From Bradyrhizobium jicamae (GTDB lineage: Bacteria > Pseudomonadota > Alphaproteobacteria > Rhizobiales > Xanthobacteraceae), in contig NZ_JAFCKQ010000007.1 in NCBI RefSeq assembly GCF_018130215.1, forward strand, positions 62,001-126,000: a stretch of DNA of 64,000 nt, read 5' to 3'. Under the pieces are notes generated by a model, which was not told where the DNA came from, made no database searches, and saw only the letters and a program-made list of their open reading frames with translations. A program made the position numbers and the translations under genes. This document shows positions 52,379 through 61,193 of this stretch, piece by piece. The first letter of the stretch is position 1; each line of letters begins with the position of its first letter.

Positions 52379-53605
52379 ATGTCCGCCACCAGGAAACTTG
52401 CGGTCCTCGGGGCCGCCATCGCGCTCATCGCCGCCTCCGGCAGCGCAGCACTTGCCCAGAAGAAATACGACACCGGCGCCACCGATACCGAGATCAAGAT
52501 CGGCAACATCATGCCCTATAGCGGTCCGGCATCCGCCTACGGCATCATCGGTCGCACCGAGGCCGCCTACTTCAAGAAGATCAACGATGCCGGCGGCATC
52601 AACGGCCGCAAGATCAACTTCATCTCCTATGATGACGGCTATTCGCCGCCGAAAACGGTCGAGCAGGCGCGCAAGCTGGTCGAGAGTGACGAAGTGCTAT
52701 TGATCTTCAACTCGCTGGGCACACCGCCGAACACCGCGATCCAGAAGTACATGAACTCCAAGAAGGTGCCGCAGCTGTTCGTCGCCACGGGCGCCACCAA
52801 GTGGAACGACCCGAAGGATTTTCCCTGGACCATGGGCTGGCAACCCAACTACCAGAGCGAGACCCAGATCTACGCCAAGTACATCCTGAAGAACATGCCG
52901 AACGCCAAGATCGCCGTGCTCTATCAGAACGATGATTACGGCAAGGACTACCTGAAGGGTCTGAAGGACGGGCTCGGCCAGAAGGTCGCGAGCATGATCG
53001 TCTCCGAGGAAAGCTATGAGACCTCCGAACCGACGATCGACAACCACATTGTCAGGCTCAAGGCTTCCGGCGCCGACGTCTTCATCAACATCACGACGCC
53101 GAAATTCGCGGCGCAGGCGATCAAGAAGATCGCCGAGATCGGCTGGAAGCCGACCCACTTCCTCAACAACGTATCGGCCTCGGTCGGCGCCGTGATCAAG
53201 CCGGCCGGCTATGAGAACGCGCAGGACATCATCTCGGCGGCATACCTGAAGGACGCCTCCGACAAGCAATGGGACAATGATCCCGGCATGAAGGAGTTCT
53301 ACGCCTTCATGGCCAAGGACTTCCCCGAGGGTGACAAGCTCGACGGCGGCACCGTGACCGGTTACGGCGTGGCCCAGACCCTGGTGCAGGTGCTCAAGCA
53401 GTGCGGCGACAACCTCACCCGCGAGAACATCATGAAGCAGGCAGCGAGCCTGCACGATTTCCGCACCGAGGTGCTGCTGCCCGGCATCAAGATCAACACC
53501 GGCCCGACCGATTTCGCCCCGATCAGCCAGCTTCAGCTGATGAAGTTCAAGGGAGAGAAGTGGGAGCTGTTCGGCGACGTGATCAGCGCCGATGTCGGCG
53601 GCTGA
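52379..53605 (+). CDS. Periplasmic binding protein of Liv-type transporter, paralogue 4
   Basis: 408 residues. Signal peptide with core LAVLGAAIALIAASGSAALA|QKK. The ligand-binding fold again matches its neighbours (IKIGNIMPYSGPASAYGIIGRTEAAYFKKINDAGGINGRK), with ending DFRTEVLLPGIKINTGPTDFAPISQLQLMKF. It resembles paralogue 3 most in its first half. The gap to paralogue 3 is 156 bases and includes that gene's terminator. Last of the four; a dispersed repeat and glycerate kinase follow. Confidence 0.93.
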   Translation: MSATRKLAVLGAAIALIAASGSAALAQKKYDTGATDTEIKIGNIMPYSGPASAYGIIGRTEAAYFKKINDAGGINGRKINFISYDDGYSPPKTVEQARKLVESDEVLLIFNSLGTPPNTAIQKYMNSKKVPQLFVATGATKWNDPKDFPWTMGWQPNYQSETQIYAKYILKNMPNAKIAVLYQNDDYGKDYLKGLKDGLGQKVASMIVSEESYETSEPTIDNHIVRLKASGADVFINITTPKFAAQAIKKIAEIGWKPTHFLNNVSASVGAVIKPAGYENAQDIISAAYLKDASDKQWDNDPGMKEFYAFMAKDFPEGDKLDGGTVTGYGVAQTLVQVLKQCGDNLTRENIMKQAASLHDFRTEVLLPGIKINTGPTDFAPISQLQLMKFKGEKWELFGDVISADVGG

Positions 53606-53631
53606 AGACTTTCCCGCATCGTGAAAATCCG

Positions 53632-53660
53632 CCCCCTGCGGCATGTCCGCAGGGGGTTTT
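53632..53660 (+). terminator. Intrinsic terminator after binding-protein paralogue 4
   Basis: CCCCCTGCGG (53632-53641) pairs perfectly with CCGCAGGGGG (53647-53656) around CATGT, then TTTT. The same CCCCCTGCGG arm opens the terminator after paralogue 2. Confidence 0.85.
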
Positions 53661-53741
53661 GCCTCGTCTTTGGCTTTCAGTGGCACAATCGCCGACACCA
53701 GGGGGGCGGCGAGCCGTTTACACCTGACTTGGCGATGCGCT

Positions 53742-53828
53742 AAAGCGTGATCCGGAAACGTGTGAAGCGTTTTTCCCCCGCAACAGACGCGAAGCGTTTG
53801 TGCGGTGATCATGATCAGGCAAGAAGCG
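53742..53828. repeat. Dispersed palindromic repeat, copy B
   Basis: AAAGCGTGATCCGGAAACG, then GTGAAGCGTTTTTCCCC, GAAGCGTTTGTGCGGTGATC and ATGATCAGGCAAGAAGCG. It aligns end to end with copy A at 21057-21140. It lies directly in front of the glycerate kinase gene and supplies the sequence up to its ATG. Confidence 0.7.
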
Positions 53829-53833
53829 AAACC

Positions 53834-55117
53834 ATGACCAACCGGCGTCCTTTCCTGCGTTCGATCTTCGATGCGGCGGTGGCGGCCGCCCATCCCGACG
53901 TCGTGCTGGCGTCGCGGCTGCGGCCCGTGCCGAAGGGACGGATCATCTGCCTCGCCGCCGGCAAGGGCGCCGGCGCGATGGCCGCGGCAGCCGAGCGGCA
54001 TTATCTCGATGCACTCGAGCTCGACCCGTCACGGCTGGTCGGGATCGCGACGACGCGTCATGGCCACGGCGTGCCGACCCGGCGCATCAAGGTGGTGGAA
54101 GCCGGTCATCCCGTGCCCGACGAAGCCGGCCTGAAGGCGGCCGACGATACGCTGCGGCTCGCCGCCGAGGCGGCGGCGGACGATCTGCTGCTGGTGCTCC
54201 TGACCGGCGGCGGCTCGGCGAACTGGATCGCGCCGGTCGAGGGCGTGAGCTTCGCGCAGAAGCAACAGGTCAATCGCGCGCTGCTGCGCTCGGGTGCGCC
54301 GATCGGTGAGATGAACATCGTCCGCAAGCACCTTTCGCGTATCAAGGGAGGCCGGCTGGCGCGCGCCGGCCAGCGCGCCGCCGAGATCGTCACGCTCGCG
54401 ATCTCGGACGTGCCGCATGACGATCCCTCCGCCATCGCTTCGGGGCCGACGGTACCGGATCCGACCACGCTGGCCGATGCCCGCGCCCTCGTCGCAAAGT
54501 ACAACCTCTCCGTCGATGACGCCGTGCGCCGCGCGCTCGACGATCCCGCCAACGAAAGCTGCAAGCCCGATGATCCCGCTTTCGCCCGAGCGACCTTCGA
54601 GTTGCTGGCGAAGCCGAAGGCCTCGATCGACGCGGCGGCCAAGGTCGTGCGCGATGCCGGCTACGAGACGATCGCGCTCGGCGCCGATCTCGAGGGCGAG
54701 GCGCGCGAGGTAGCCGCCGAGCACGCCCGCCTCGCGCTGAAGGCCCGCGGCGAAGGCCGCCGCGTCGCCATCCTCTCGGGCGGGGAGCTCACGGTGACCG
54801 TGCGCGGCAACGGCCGCGGCGGCCCCAACCAGGAATACGCGCTGGCGCTCGCCGACCTCCTGAAGGATACGCCCGACGTCGCGGCGCTGGCCGGTGACAC
54901 GGACGGCGCCGATGGCGGCGCCGGCAGCGCCACGGATCCCGCCGGCGCCATGATCGACCAGGCCACGTTTGCGAAGATGAAAGCGATCGGCCTCGATCCC
55001 AGGGCGTATCTTGCCAACAACGACGCGACCGGATTCTTCGCGCAGACCGGCGATTTGTTGCTGACGGGGCCCACACTGACCAACGTGAATGACGTCAGGG
55101 TGATTTTGGTGGATTGA
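53834..55117 (+). CDS. Glycerate 2-kinase, MOFRL/GckA-TtuD family
   Basis: 427 residues from the ATG at 53834; the open frame reaches back through a repeat. Segments KGRIICLAAGKGAGAMAAAAE near 35, VVEAGHPVPDEAGLKAADDTL, LVLLTGGGSANWIAP, and the C-terminal MOFRL domain (VAILSGGELTVTVRGNGRGGPNQEYALALAD, ALAGDTDGADGGAGSATDPAGAMID) are those of the glycerate kinase class II family. It phosphorylates glycerate, probably to 2-phosphoglycerate, in serine-cycle or tartrate/hydroxypyruvate metabolism. The upstream repeat supplies only a weak ribosome site (AAGAAG). Confidence 0.9.
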   Translation: MTNRRPFLRSIFDAAVAAAHPDVVLASRLRPVPKGRIICLAAGKGAGAMAAAAERHYLDALELDPSRLVGIATTRHGHGVPTRRIKVVEAGHPVPDEAGLKAADDTLRLAAEAAADDLLLVLLTGGGSANWIAPVEGVSFAQKQQVNRALLRSGAPIGEMNIVRKHLSRIKGGRLARAGQRAAEIVTLAISDVPHDDPSAIASGPTVPDPTTLADARALVAKYNLSVDDAVRRALDDPANESCKPDDPAFARATFELLAKPKASIDAAAKVVRDAGYETIALGADLEGEAREVAAEHARLALKARGEGRRVAILSGGELTVTVRGNGRGGPNQEYALALADLLKDTPDVAALAGDTDGADGGAGSATDPAGAMIDQATFAKMKAIGLDPRAYLANNDATGFFAQTGDLLLTGPTLTNVNDVRVILVD

Positions 55118-55123
55118 CCCAAC

Positions 55124-55216
55124 CGTCATTCCGGGGCGGCGCGAAGCGACGAACCCGGAATCTCTCGCCACGATCTCCAGATTCCGGGTTCGCGCTGACG
55201 CGCGCCCCGGAATGAC
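55124..55216. repeat. CGTCATTCCGGGG-type dispersed palindromic repeat, second copy
   Basis: CGTCATTCCGGGGCGGCGCG at the left is inverted as CGCGCGCCCCGGAATGACTG at the right, with AACCCGGAATC and GATTCCGGGTT inside. Between convergent genes (glycerate kinase and MarR), so it may act as a two-way 3' hairpin. Confidence 0.8.
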
Positions 55217-55224
55217 TGCAAGCC

Positions 55225-55743
55225 TCAAAATTCCTGCGCGAGCTTCGCCAGCATCTCCAGCAGCGCGGCGTGATTGGCCGGTCCGAGCACCTCGATCAGG
55301 CGCGCCTCGTGCTTGTTGGCGACCAGCTTCTTGGCGCGCGCCAGCACCGCGCGGCCCTTGTCGGTCAGGACGAGGATGTGGGAGCGGCGATCGTTGGTGG
55401 AGCGCATCCGCGCGCAGAGATCGCGGCTCTCCAGCGCGTCGAGCATGGCGACGAAGTTCGGCCTGAGGATGCCGAGCGTGGCGGCGATCTCGGTCTGGTT
55501 GCGGCCGGGGTTCTTGTCGAGCAACAGCAGCACCGAGAACTGCGCCGGCGTCAGCTGCAGCGGCGCGACGCAGCGCAGGAAGTCCTCGAACACCTTGAGC
55601 TGCGCGCGTTTCAGGGAATAGCCGAGCAGGCCGGACAGCTCGCCCAGCTGCAGCATGCTGTCGTCCCCGGCGGGATCGACCGGTTCCCTGCGCAGCGGGC
55701 GCGAGGCCCTGGCGGCGTCGGCGGCAGTCTTGGAAACAGTCAT
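55225..55743 (-). CDS. MarR family transcriptional regulator (CouR-like position)
   Basis: 172 residues from the ATG at 55743, which has GGAG three bases upstream; the frame extends 64 codons further through the intergenic region. The winged HTH: LQLTPAQFSVLLLLDKNPGRNQTEIAATLGILRPNFVAMLDALESRDLCARMRSTNDRRSHILVLTDKG. It faces the Liv-type transporter genes across 179 bases. In Rhodopseudomonas the MarR protein CouR represses p-coumarate genes and responds to p-coumaroyl-CoA; the feruloyl-CoA synthase cluster nearby makes a similar role plausible (inference). Confidence 0.9.
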   Translation of the reverse strand: MTVSKTAADAARASRPLRREPVDPAGDDSMLQLGELSGLLGYSLKRAQLKVFEDFLRCVAPLQLTPAQFSVLLLLDKNPGRNQTEIAATLGILRPNFVAMLDALESRDLCARMRSTNDRRSHILVLTDKGRAVLARAKKLVANKHEARLIEVLGPANHAALLEMLAKLAQEF

Positions 55744-55807
55744 CGCTCCAGGCTCGCAATCCCGATAGAAAGATCCCGCGCGACGCTCGCGGACCTTGAG
55801 ATTATAA

Positions 55808-55833
55808 TTGATAATTGTTATGCGGTATATCAA
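55808..55833. promoter_or_regulatory. AT-rich inverted repeat, candidate MarR operator
   Basis: TTGATA (55808-55813) and TATCAA (55828-55833), spaced by 14 bases, inside an unusually AT-rich stretch (ATTATAATTGATAATTGTTA) in the gap between the MarR gene and the transporter. The arms are short, so this is a candidate only. Confidence 0.5.
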
Positions 55834-55922
55834 ATATCGGCCGCTTTCAACAGCCGATATCGGCCGAGGCAACCAGACCTGCTGGCTGCCGTGGCCGGAC
55901 GCTTGAGGGGGAGCGCTCGGTC

Positions 55923-56963
55923 TTGAACACGACAATCTTGCTGTTCCTGCTACAGGACGGCATCACCAATGGCGCGATCTATGCGCTGCTCGGGCTGGCC
56001 CTGGTGCTGGTGTTCGCGGTCACGCGGGTGATCCTGATTCCGCAAGGCGAGTTCGTCACCTACGGCGCGCTGAGCTACGCCATGCTGGCCACCGGTCAGG
56101 TGCCGGGGACGGTACAGCTCGCCGTCGGGATGGGCCTCGTTGCCTTCGCTCTCGACCTGTTCTTCGCGCGCAAGGCGCTGCGGGCCCGGTTGGTGGCACG
56201 CTCGGCCGCGCTCAATATCGCCTTTCCCGTCGGGCTGCTTGCCGTCACCTACAAGGTCGCGGGCCCGACGACCCCGATGGCGGTCAACATCGCGCTGGCG
56301 CTGCTGATCGTGGCGGCGATCGGGCTGTTCCTCTACCGCATCGCGTTTCAGCCGATCGCGCACACCTCCGTGCTGGTGCTCCTGATCGCAGCCGTCGGCT
56401 GCCACCTCGCCCTGCAGGGCCTGGGGCTGGTGTTCTTCGGCGCCGAAGGCTTGCGCGGCCCGGCGCTTTCGAGCGCCGCGGTGACCGCGGGCCCGCTGCG
56501 CTTCACCGGCCAGAGCCTTGCCGTGTACGGACTGACCATCGCCTTCATCGTCGGCCTGTGGCTTTTCTTCGGCTACACCAAGACCGGCAAGGCGTTGCGG
56601 GCCACCGCCGTCAACCGGCTCGGCGCCCGCCTCGTCGGAATCCGCACCTCGCTATCGGGCCAGATCGCATTCCTGCTCGCCTCCATGATCGGTGCGATCT
56701 CCGGCATCCTGATCGTGCCGATCACGACGCTCTATTACGACACGGGCTTCCTGATCGGCCTCAAGGGTTTCATCGCCGCCATCATCGGCGGCCTGGTCAG
56801 CTATCCCTTGACCGCGATCGCGGCCATCCTGGTCGGCATCGTCGAGGCCTTCTCCTCGTTCTACGCCAGCAATTTCAAGGAAGTCATCGTCTTCACCCTG
56901 ATCCTCCCGGTGCTGGTGCTGCGCTCGCTCGCGGCGCCCGCGGTCGAAGAAGAGAAGGATTGA
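55923..56963 (+). CDS. Liv-type ABC transporter permease, LivH-like (second system)
   Basis: 346 residues if it starts at TTG 55923, which has GAGGGGGAG upstream; the frame continues earlier into the operator region. About eight helices: LLFLLQDGITNGAIYALLGLALVLVFAVTRVI and IAAIIGGLVSYPLTAIAAILVGIVEAFSSFYASN. It is longer than the first LivH by an insertion near residues 60-150. Divergent from MarR and followed after five bases by a LivM-LivG fusion. Substrate by context is a phenylpropanoid or hydroxycinnamate (inference). Confidence 0.88.
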   Translation: MNTTILLFLLQDGITNGAIYALLGLALVLVFAVTRVILIPQGEFVTYGALSYAMLATGQVPGTVQLAVGMGLVAFALDLFFARKALRARLVARSAALNIAFPVGLLAVTYKVAGPTTPMAVNIALALLIVAAIGLFLYRIAFQPIAHTSVLVLLIAAVGCHLALQGLGLVFFGAEGLRGPALSSAAVTAGPLRFTGQSLAVYGLTIAFIVGLWLFFGYTKTGKALRATAVNRLGARLVGIRTSLSGQIAFLLASMIGAISGILIVPITTLYYDTGFLIGLKGFIAAIIGGLVSYPLTAIAAILVGIVEAFSSFYASNFKEVIVFTLILPVLVLRSLAAPAVEEEKD

Positions 56964-56968
56964 GCGCG

Positions 56969-58738
56969 ATGACGCAGCGGCTGCCTCTCATCATCTTCGC
57001 ACTCGTGATGGCGGTGATCCCGTTCGTCCCGGGAGTTCCGCCATTCTGGATCGTGCTGCTGGACAATATCGGCCTCGCCGCGCTGGTCGCGATGGGGCTC
57101 GTCCTGCTCACCGGTGTCGGCGGCCTCACCTCGTTCGGCCAGGCCGCGTTCTGCGGTTTCGGCGCCTACACGACCGCCGTGCTGACCACCGCCTACGGCC
57201 TGTCGCCGTGGCTGACGTTGCCGGCCTCGCTGCTGGTCAGCGGCATCGCTGCCGTGCTGCTCGGCCTCGTCACGGTGCGGCTCTCCGGCCACTATCTGCC
57301 GCTCGGCACCATCGCCTGGGGCATCGGGCTGTTCTATCTGTTCAGCAAGCTCGAATTCCTCGGTCGCAACGACGGCATCTCGGGCATTCCGCCGCTCTCG
57401 ATCGGCAGCTACAAGATGCTGAGCCCCGACGCGATCTACTACGCGATCTGGATCGCGGTGCTGATCTCGGCGCTGCTGACCATGAACCTGCTGGATTCCC
57501 GGACCGGCCGGGCCATTCGCGCGCTGCGGCGCGGGCACGTGGCGGCGGAAGCGTTCGGCGTACAGACGCCGCGCGCCAAGCTCCTGGTGTTCATCTATGC
57601 CGCGGTGCTGGCCGGGCTCTCGGGCTGGCTCTACGCGCATTTCCAGCGCGCCGCCAACCCGACGCCGTTCGGCGCGCAGGCCGGCATCGAATACCTGTTC
57701 ATCGCGGTGGTCGGCGGCGCGGGCTATGTCTGGGGCGCCGTGCTCGGCGCAGGCATCGTCGTGATCCTCAAGGAAGTGCTGCAAAGCTATCTGCCCTACA
57801 TCTTCGGCGGCCAAAGCCAGCTCGAGACGATCGTGTTCGGCATCCTGCTGGTGCTGCTGCTGCAGCTCGCACCAACGGGCGTGTGGCCGTGGCTGATGTC
57901 CCGACTTCCGCTCAAGCCGGGCCGCAAGACGCCCGACACGTCGCTCAAGCTGCCCGCCCGCGCGCAGGCAGGGCCCACCTCCTCAGTGCTGCTGCATATC
58001 GAGAAGGCGCGAAAGCAGTTCGGCGGCGTTACCGCCGTCAACGACGTCTCCTTCGACGTCAACGCCCGCGAGATCGTCGCCCTGATCGGGCCGAACGGCG
58101 CCGGCAAGAGCACCACCTTCAACCTGATCACGGGCGTCCTGACCGCGACGAGCGGCAAGATCTCCGTGCAGGGCAAGGAGGTCGAGAACGCGCCGCCGCA
58201 GGAGGTGGTCAAGCTCGGCGTGTCCAGGACCTTCCAGCACGTCAAGCTGGTGCCCGACATGACCGTGCTGGAGAACGTCGCGATCGGCGCGCATCTGCGC
58301 GGCTCATCGGGTGCGGTCTCCAGCATGCTGCGGCTCGACCGCGCCGACGAAGCCGGGCTGCTGGCGGAGGCCGCCCGGCAGATCGAGCGGGTCGGCCTGT
58401 CCGACCAGATCGACCAGCTCGCAGGCTCGCTGTCGCTTGGACAGCAGCGCATCGTCGAGATCGCGCGCGCGCTCTGCGTCGATCCGATGCTGCTGCTGCT
58501 CGACGAACCCGCCGCCGGCCTGCGCCACATGGAGAAGCAGCGCCTCGCTGCCTTGCTGCGGCAACTGCGCGACGGCGGCATGTCGGTGCTGCTGGTCGAG
58601 CACGACATGGGCTTTGTGATGGATCTCGCCGACCGCATCGTGGTGCTCGATTTCGGCACCAAGATCGCGGAGGGCACGCCGGCCGCGATCAAGACCAACC
58701 CCGACGTGATCAAGGCCTATCTCGGAGCCGCCGCATGA
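56969..58738 (+). CDS. LivM-LivG fusion: permease with C-terminal ATPase
   Basis: 589 residues from the ATG at 56969. Residues 1-325 are a LivM-type permease ([73 protein letters not shown]). After a short polar linker at about 330-345 ([16 protein letters not shown]) an ATPase domain fills 346-589: [51 protein letters not shown]. The fused gene replaces separate livM and livG and is common in aromatic-compound Liv systems. It overlaps the next gene (ATGA). Confidence 0.93.
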   Translation: MTQRLPLIIFALVMAVIPFVPGVPPFWIVLLDNIGLAALVAMGLVLLTGVGGLTSFGQAAFCGFGAYTTAVLTTAYGLSPWLTLPASLLVSGIAAVLLGLVTVRLSGHYLPLGTIAWGIGLFYLFSKLEFLGRNDGISGIPPLSIGSYKMLSPDAIYYAIWIAVLISALLTMNLLDSRTGRAIRALRRGHVAAEAFGVQTPRAKLLVFIYAAVLAGLSGWLYAHFQRAANPTPFGAQAGIEYLFIAVVGGAGYVWGAVLGAGIVVILKEVLQSYLPYIFGGQSQLETIVFGILLVLLLQLAPTGVWPWLMSRLPLKPGRKTPDTSLKLPARAQAGPTSSVLLHIEKARKQFGGVTAVNDVSFDVNAREIVALIGPNGAGKSTTFNLITGVLTATSGKISVQGKEVENAPPQEVVKLGVSRTFQHVKLVPDMTVLENVAIGAHLRGSSGAVSSMLRLDRADEAGLLAEAARQIERVGLSDQIDQLAGSLSLGQQRIVEIARALCVDPMLLLLDEPAAGLRHMEKQRLAALLRQLRDGGMSVLLVEHDMGFVMDLADRIVVLDFGTKIAEGTPAAIKTNPDVIKAYLGAAA

Positions 58739-59466
58739 GCGCGCTGCTATCGGTCGCCGACGTCCATATCTCCTACGGCAAGGTCGAGGCCGTGCGCGGC
58801 GTCTCGCTCGAGGTCGCCGGAAACGAGATCGTCACCATCATCGGCGCCAACGGCGCCGGCAAGACCACGCTGCTCAACGCCATCATGGGCATCCTGCCGC
58901 TGAAGGGCCGCGCCGCCTTCGCCGGCACCGACCTTGCGCCGCTCGACATCGAGGACCGCGTCGCCACCGGCCTCAGCCTGGTGCCGGAGCATCGCGAGCT
59001 GTTTGCCAGCATGAACGTGGAGGACAATCTCGAACTCGGGGCCTTCCGCATCTCGAAGGCGACCGCCGCGACGTCGCTGGAGAAGGTGTATGCGCTGTTT
59101 CCGCGGCTCAAGGAACGGCGCAAGCAGCTCGCCGGCACGCTGTCGGGAGGCGAACAGCAGATGCTCGCAATGGGCCGCGCGCTGATGGGCGCGCCGAAGC
59201 TGTTGATGCTGGACGAGCCGAGCCTGGGGCTCGCCCCGATCATCGTGGCCGATATCTTCCGCATCGTCGGCGAGCTCCGCGCCGCCGGCGTCTCGGTGCT
59301 GCTGGTGGAGCAGAACGCGCAGGCCGCGCTCCGGATCGCCGACCGCGCCTATGTGATGGAGCTCGGCGAATTCGTGCTCTCCGGCGCGGCAAAGGATATC
59401 GCATCGAACGAGCGCGTGGCGGCAAGCTATCTGGGCTTCCAGCACGAGGGCGAAAGCGCGATCTAG
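58735..59466 (+). CDS. Liv-type ABC transporter ATPase, LivF-like (second system)
   Basis: 243 residues from the ATG at 58735, overlapping the previous stop. Walker A GANGAGKTT, signature LSGGEQQMLAMGRALM, Walker B LMLDEPSLGLA, and the VEQNAQAALRIADRAYVMELGEFVLSG ending are LivF features. It completes the second import system with LivH, LivM-LivG and the convergent binding protein. The frame would also read far upstream, but the start at 58735 is set by homology and overlap. Confidence 0.94.
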   Translation: MSALLSVADVHISYGKVEAVRGVSLEVAGNEIVTIIGANGAGKTTLLNAIMGILPLKGRAAFAGTDLAPLDIEDRVATGLSLVPEHRELFASMNVEDNLELGAFRISKATAATSLEKVYALFPRLKERRKQLAGTLSGGEQQMLAMGRALMGAPKLLMLDEPSLGLAPIIVADIFRIVGELRAAGVSVLLVEQNAQAALRIADRAYVMELGEFVLSGAAKDIASNERVAASYLGFQHEGESAI

Positions 59467-59479
59467 CAGACAACGAAAA

Positions 59480-59503
59480 GCCGGCCTTCTTTCGAGGGCC
59501 GGC
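59480..59503. terminator. Bidirectional hairpin between convergent genes
   Basis: GCCGGCC (59480-59486) pairs with GGCCGGC (59497-59503) around TTCTTTCGAG. T-rich GTTTGTTT follows on the plus strand, and CGAAAA before it gives TTTTCG on the minus strand, so both LivF and the binding protein could end here. Confidence 0.65.
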
Positions 59504-59530
59504 CCGTTTGTTTCGCAGTCGGCAACCGGC

Positions 59531-60682
59531 TCACATCGCCGGAACGTATTTCCCGTCCTTGACCGTCAAAAGGATGCGCGAGCGGTCGTCGAGGCCGTAG
59601 CGATCCTTTTCGGTCCAGTTGTAGACGCCCTGGGTTGCGACGATCTCCTTCTCGGAGATGAACGCCTTGCGGATCGCCTCGCGGAATTCCGGCGTGCCGG
59701 GCTTCGCCGTCTTCAGCGCAACGGGAACGACGCGCTTCAGCACCTCGAATGCGTCGTAGGAGTGGCCGGCGAACTGGCTGCGGCTGTTGGGGCCATACTT
59801 GGCTTCATAGGCAGTGTCGAGCGCAAGGCCGGGCTTCTTGGTCAGCGCGCTGTCCGGCTGCGTCTCCGGCGACATCACCGGGCCGGCCGACATGATGACG
59901 CCCTCGGCGGCCGCACCCGCGATGCGGATGAAGTCCATGCTGGCGGCGCCATGGGTCTGGTAGATCAGGCCCTTGTAGCCGCGTTCGCGCAACGCGGTCT
60001 GCGGCAGCGCGGCCGCGGTGCCGGAAGCGCCGACCAGGATCGCGTCGGGATTGGCGGCAATCAGCTTCAGCACCTGACCCGCGACCGAGGTGTCGGGACG
60101 CGCGAAGCGCTCCTCGTCGGTCATGGTAAGGCCCATCGGCACGGCCTGCGCCTTGAAGTCGTTGACCCAGAGATCGCCGTAGGAATCGGAGTAGCCGATA
60201 TAGCCGACGGTCTTGATGTTGTGCGCCTTCATGTGCTCGTAGAGCACCTTGCCCATGATCGGGATCGACTGCGGCAGGTCGACCGACCATTTCGCGCGCG
60301 CGTCATTGATCGGGAACGGCGCGAGGCCGAGATGCGGAATGCCCGCCTCGTTGGCGACCGTCGACACTGCGATCGACGGCGGCGTGGTGCACGAGCCCAT
60401 GATGATGTCGGCCTTGGACTCGGTGACGAAGCGTCGCGCATTGGTGGTCGCAGCCGTCGGATCGCCGCCGTCATCGAGCACGATCAGCTTCAGCGGCACG
60501 CCGCCGATTTCCTTCGGCACGAAATCGAGCGCGTTGCGCTCGGGAATGCCGAGGGCTGCGGCGGGTCCCGTGGTCGAGATCGAGATGCCGATGGTGATTT
60601 CATTGGTCTGCGCCAGAACAGGCGAACCCGGCAGCGCGAACACCGCAGCAAGCGCCGCGGCGGCAACAGTGGCCTTCTTCAT
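59531..60682 (-). CDS. Periplasmic binding protein of Liv-type transporter (second system)
   Basis: 383 residues. Signal peptide with core VAAAALAAVFALPGSPVLA|QTN. A type I binding protein but clearly different from the four paralogues: ITIGISISTTGPAAALGIPERNALDF, then LIVLDDGGDPTAATTNARRFVTESKADIIMGSCTTPPSIAVSTVANEAGIP. It resembles aromatic-acid binding proteins of the HbaE/CouP type. The gene is on the opposite strand to its transporter and converges with it. GGGAGGAATGA precedes the ATG. A GGTTTAAACC palindrome lies about 30 bases upstream and could be a control site. Confidence 0.9.
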   Translation of the reverse strand: MKKATVAAAALAAVFALPGSPVLAQTNEITIGISISTTGPAAALGIPERNALDFVPKEIGGVPLKLIVLDDGGDPTAATTNARRFVTESKADIIMGSCTTPPSIAVSTVANEAGIPHLGLAPFPINDARAKWSVDLPQSIPIMGKVLYEHMKAHNIKTVGYIGYSDSYGDLWVNDFKAQAVPMGLTMTDEERFARPDTSVAGQVLKLIAANPDAILVGASGTAAALPQTALRERGYKGLIYQTHGAASMDFIRIAGAAAEGVIMSAGPVMSPETQPDSALTKKPGLALDTAYEAKYGPNSRSQFAGHSYDAFEVLKRVVPVALKTAKPGTPEFREAIRKAFISEKEIVATQGVYNWTEKDRYGLDDRSRILLTVKDGKYVPAM

Positions 60683-60769
60683 TCATTCCTCCCTGCGGAT
60701 ATGTCTTTTGGTTTAAACCGGTTTGGCGGGCCAATTCAGCCCCTTCTTTAGGTCATGGGCACGGGCGAG

Positions 60770-61189
60770 TCAGCCCTTCATGAAACGGTCGATGATCTCC
60801 TGCGGGAACGGCGCCGATTTCAGCTTGCCCGGATCGTCCGGATGACGGCCGACCAGCACCCGGGTCTCGAAGGCCTCGATCGCAAGCGCCTCGCCCTTGA
60901 ACACCCGATGCACCACCTCGAAGCTCGAGCGCTTGATGCTGTCGATCCGGCTCTCGATGGTGATCCAGTCGCCATGGGTTGACGGGATGTGGAATTTCGC
61001 ACGCGTATCGACCATGGGAATGCCGACCAGGCCGTATTTGTGGATGATATCCTGCTTCGAGAAGCCGGCCGCTTCGAACATGATCGAGGTTGAATCATCG
61101 AACATCGCAAAGTAGCGCGGGTAATAGACGATGTTGGCGGGGTCGCAATCGCCCCACTGGATCTGAACGTCGCGCCGGTTGATGAACAT
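60770..61189 (-). CDS. Hot-dog fold thioesterase, 4-hydroxybenzoyl-CoA thioesterase family
   Basis: 139 residues from the ATG at 61189, five bases past the SDR stop; a start 11 codons upstream would overlap the SDR. The motif WGDCDPANIVYYPRYF with its catalytic Asp at DCDPA is the 4-hydroxybenzoyl-CoA thioesterase signature, and DGWITIES-like (GDWITIESRI) and GEALAIEAFETRVLVGR complete the fold. It releases a free acid from a CoA thioester, probably an aromatic one. Tight spacing puts it in the operon with the SDR, feruloyl-CoA synthase and hydratase. Confidence 0.9.
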   Translation of the reverse strand: MFINRRDVQIQWGDCDPANIVYYPRYFAMFDDSTSIMFEAAGFSKQDIIHKYGLVGIPMVDTRAKFHIPSTHGDWITIESRIDSIKRSSFEVVHRVFKGEALAIEAFETRVLVGRHPDDPGKLKSAPFPQEIIDRFMKG

Positions 61190-61193
61190 CGGC

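Noticed and set aside
56558..56968. N-terminal extension of the LivM-LivG fusion frame
   Set aside because: Overlaps the LivH-like gene in a second frame; homology begins at 56969.
60710..60719. GGTTTAAACC palindrome upstream of the aromatic binding-protein gene as a firm operator
   Set aside because: Short palindrome with no second copy found at the other promoters of the locus, so it is noted only in the gene entry.
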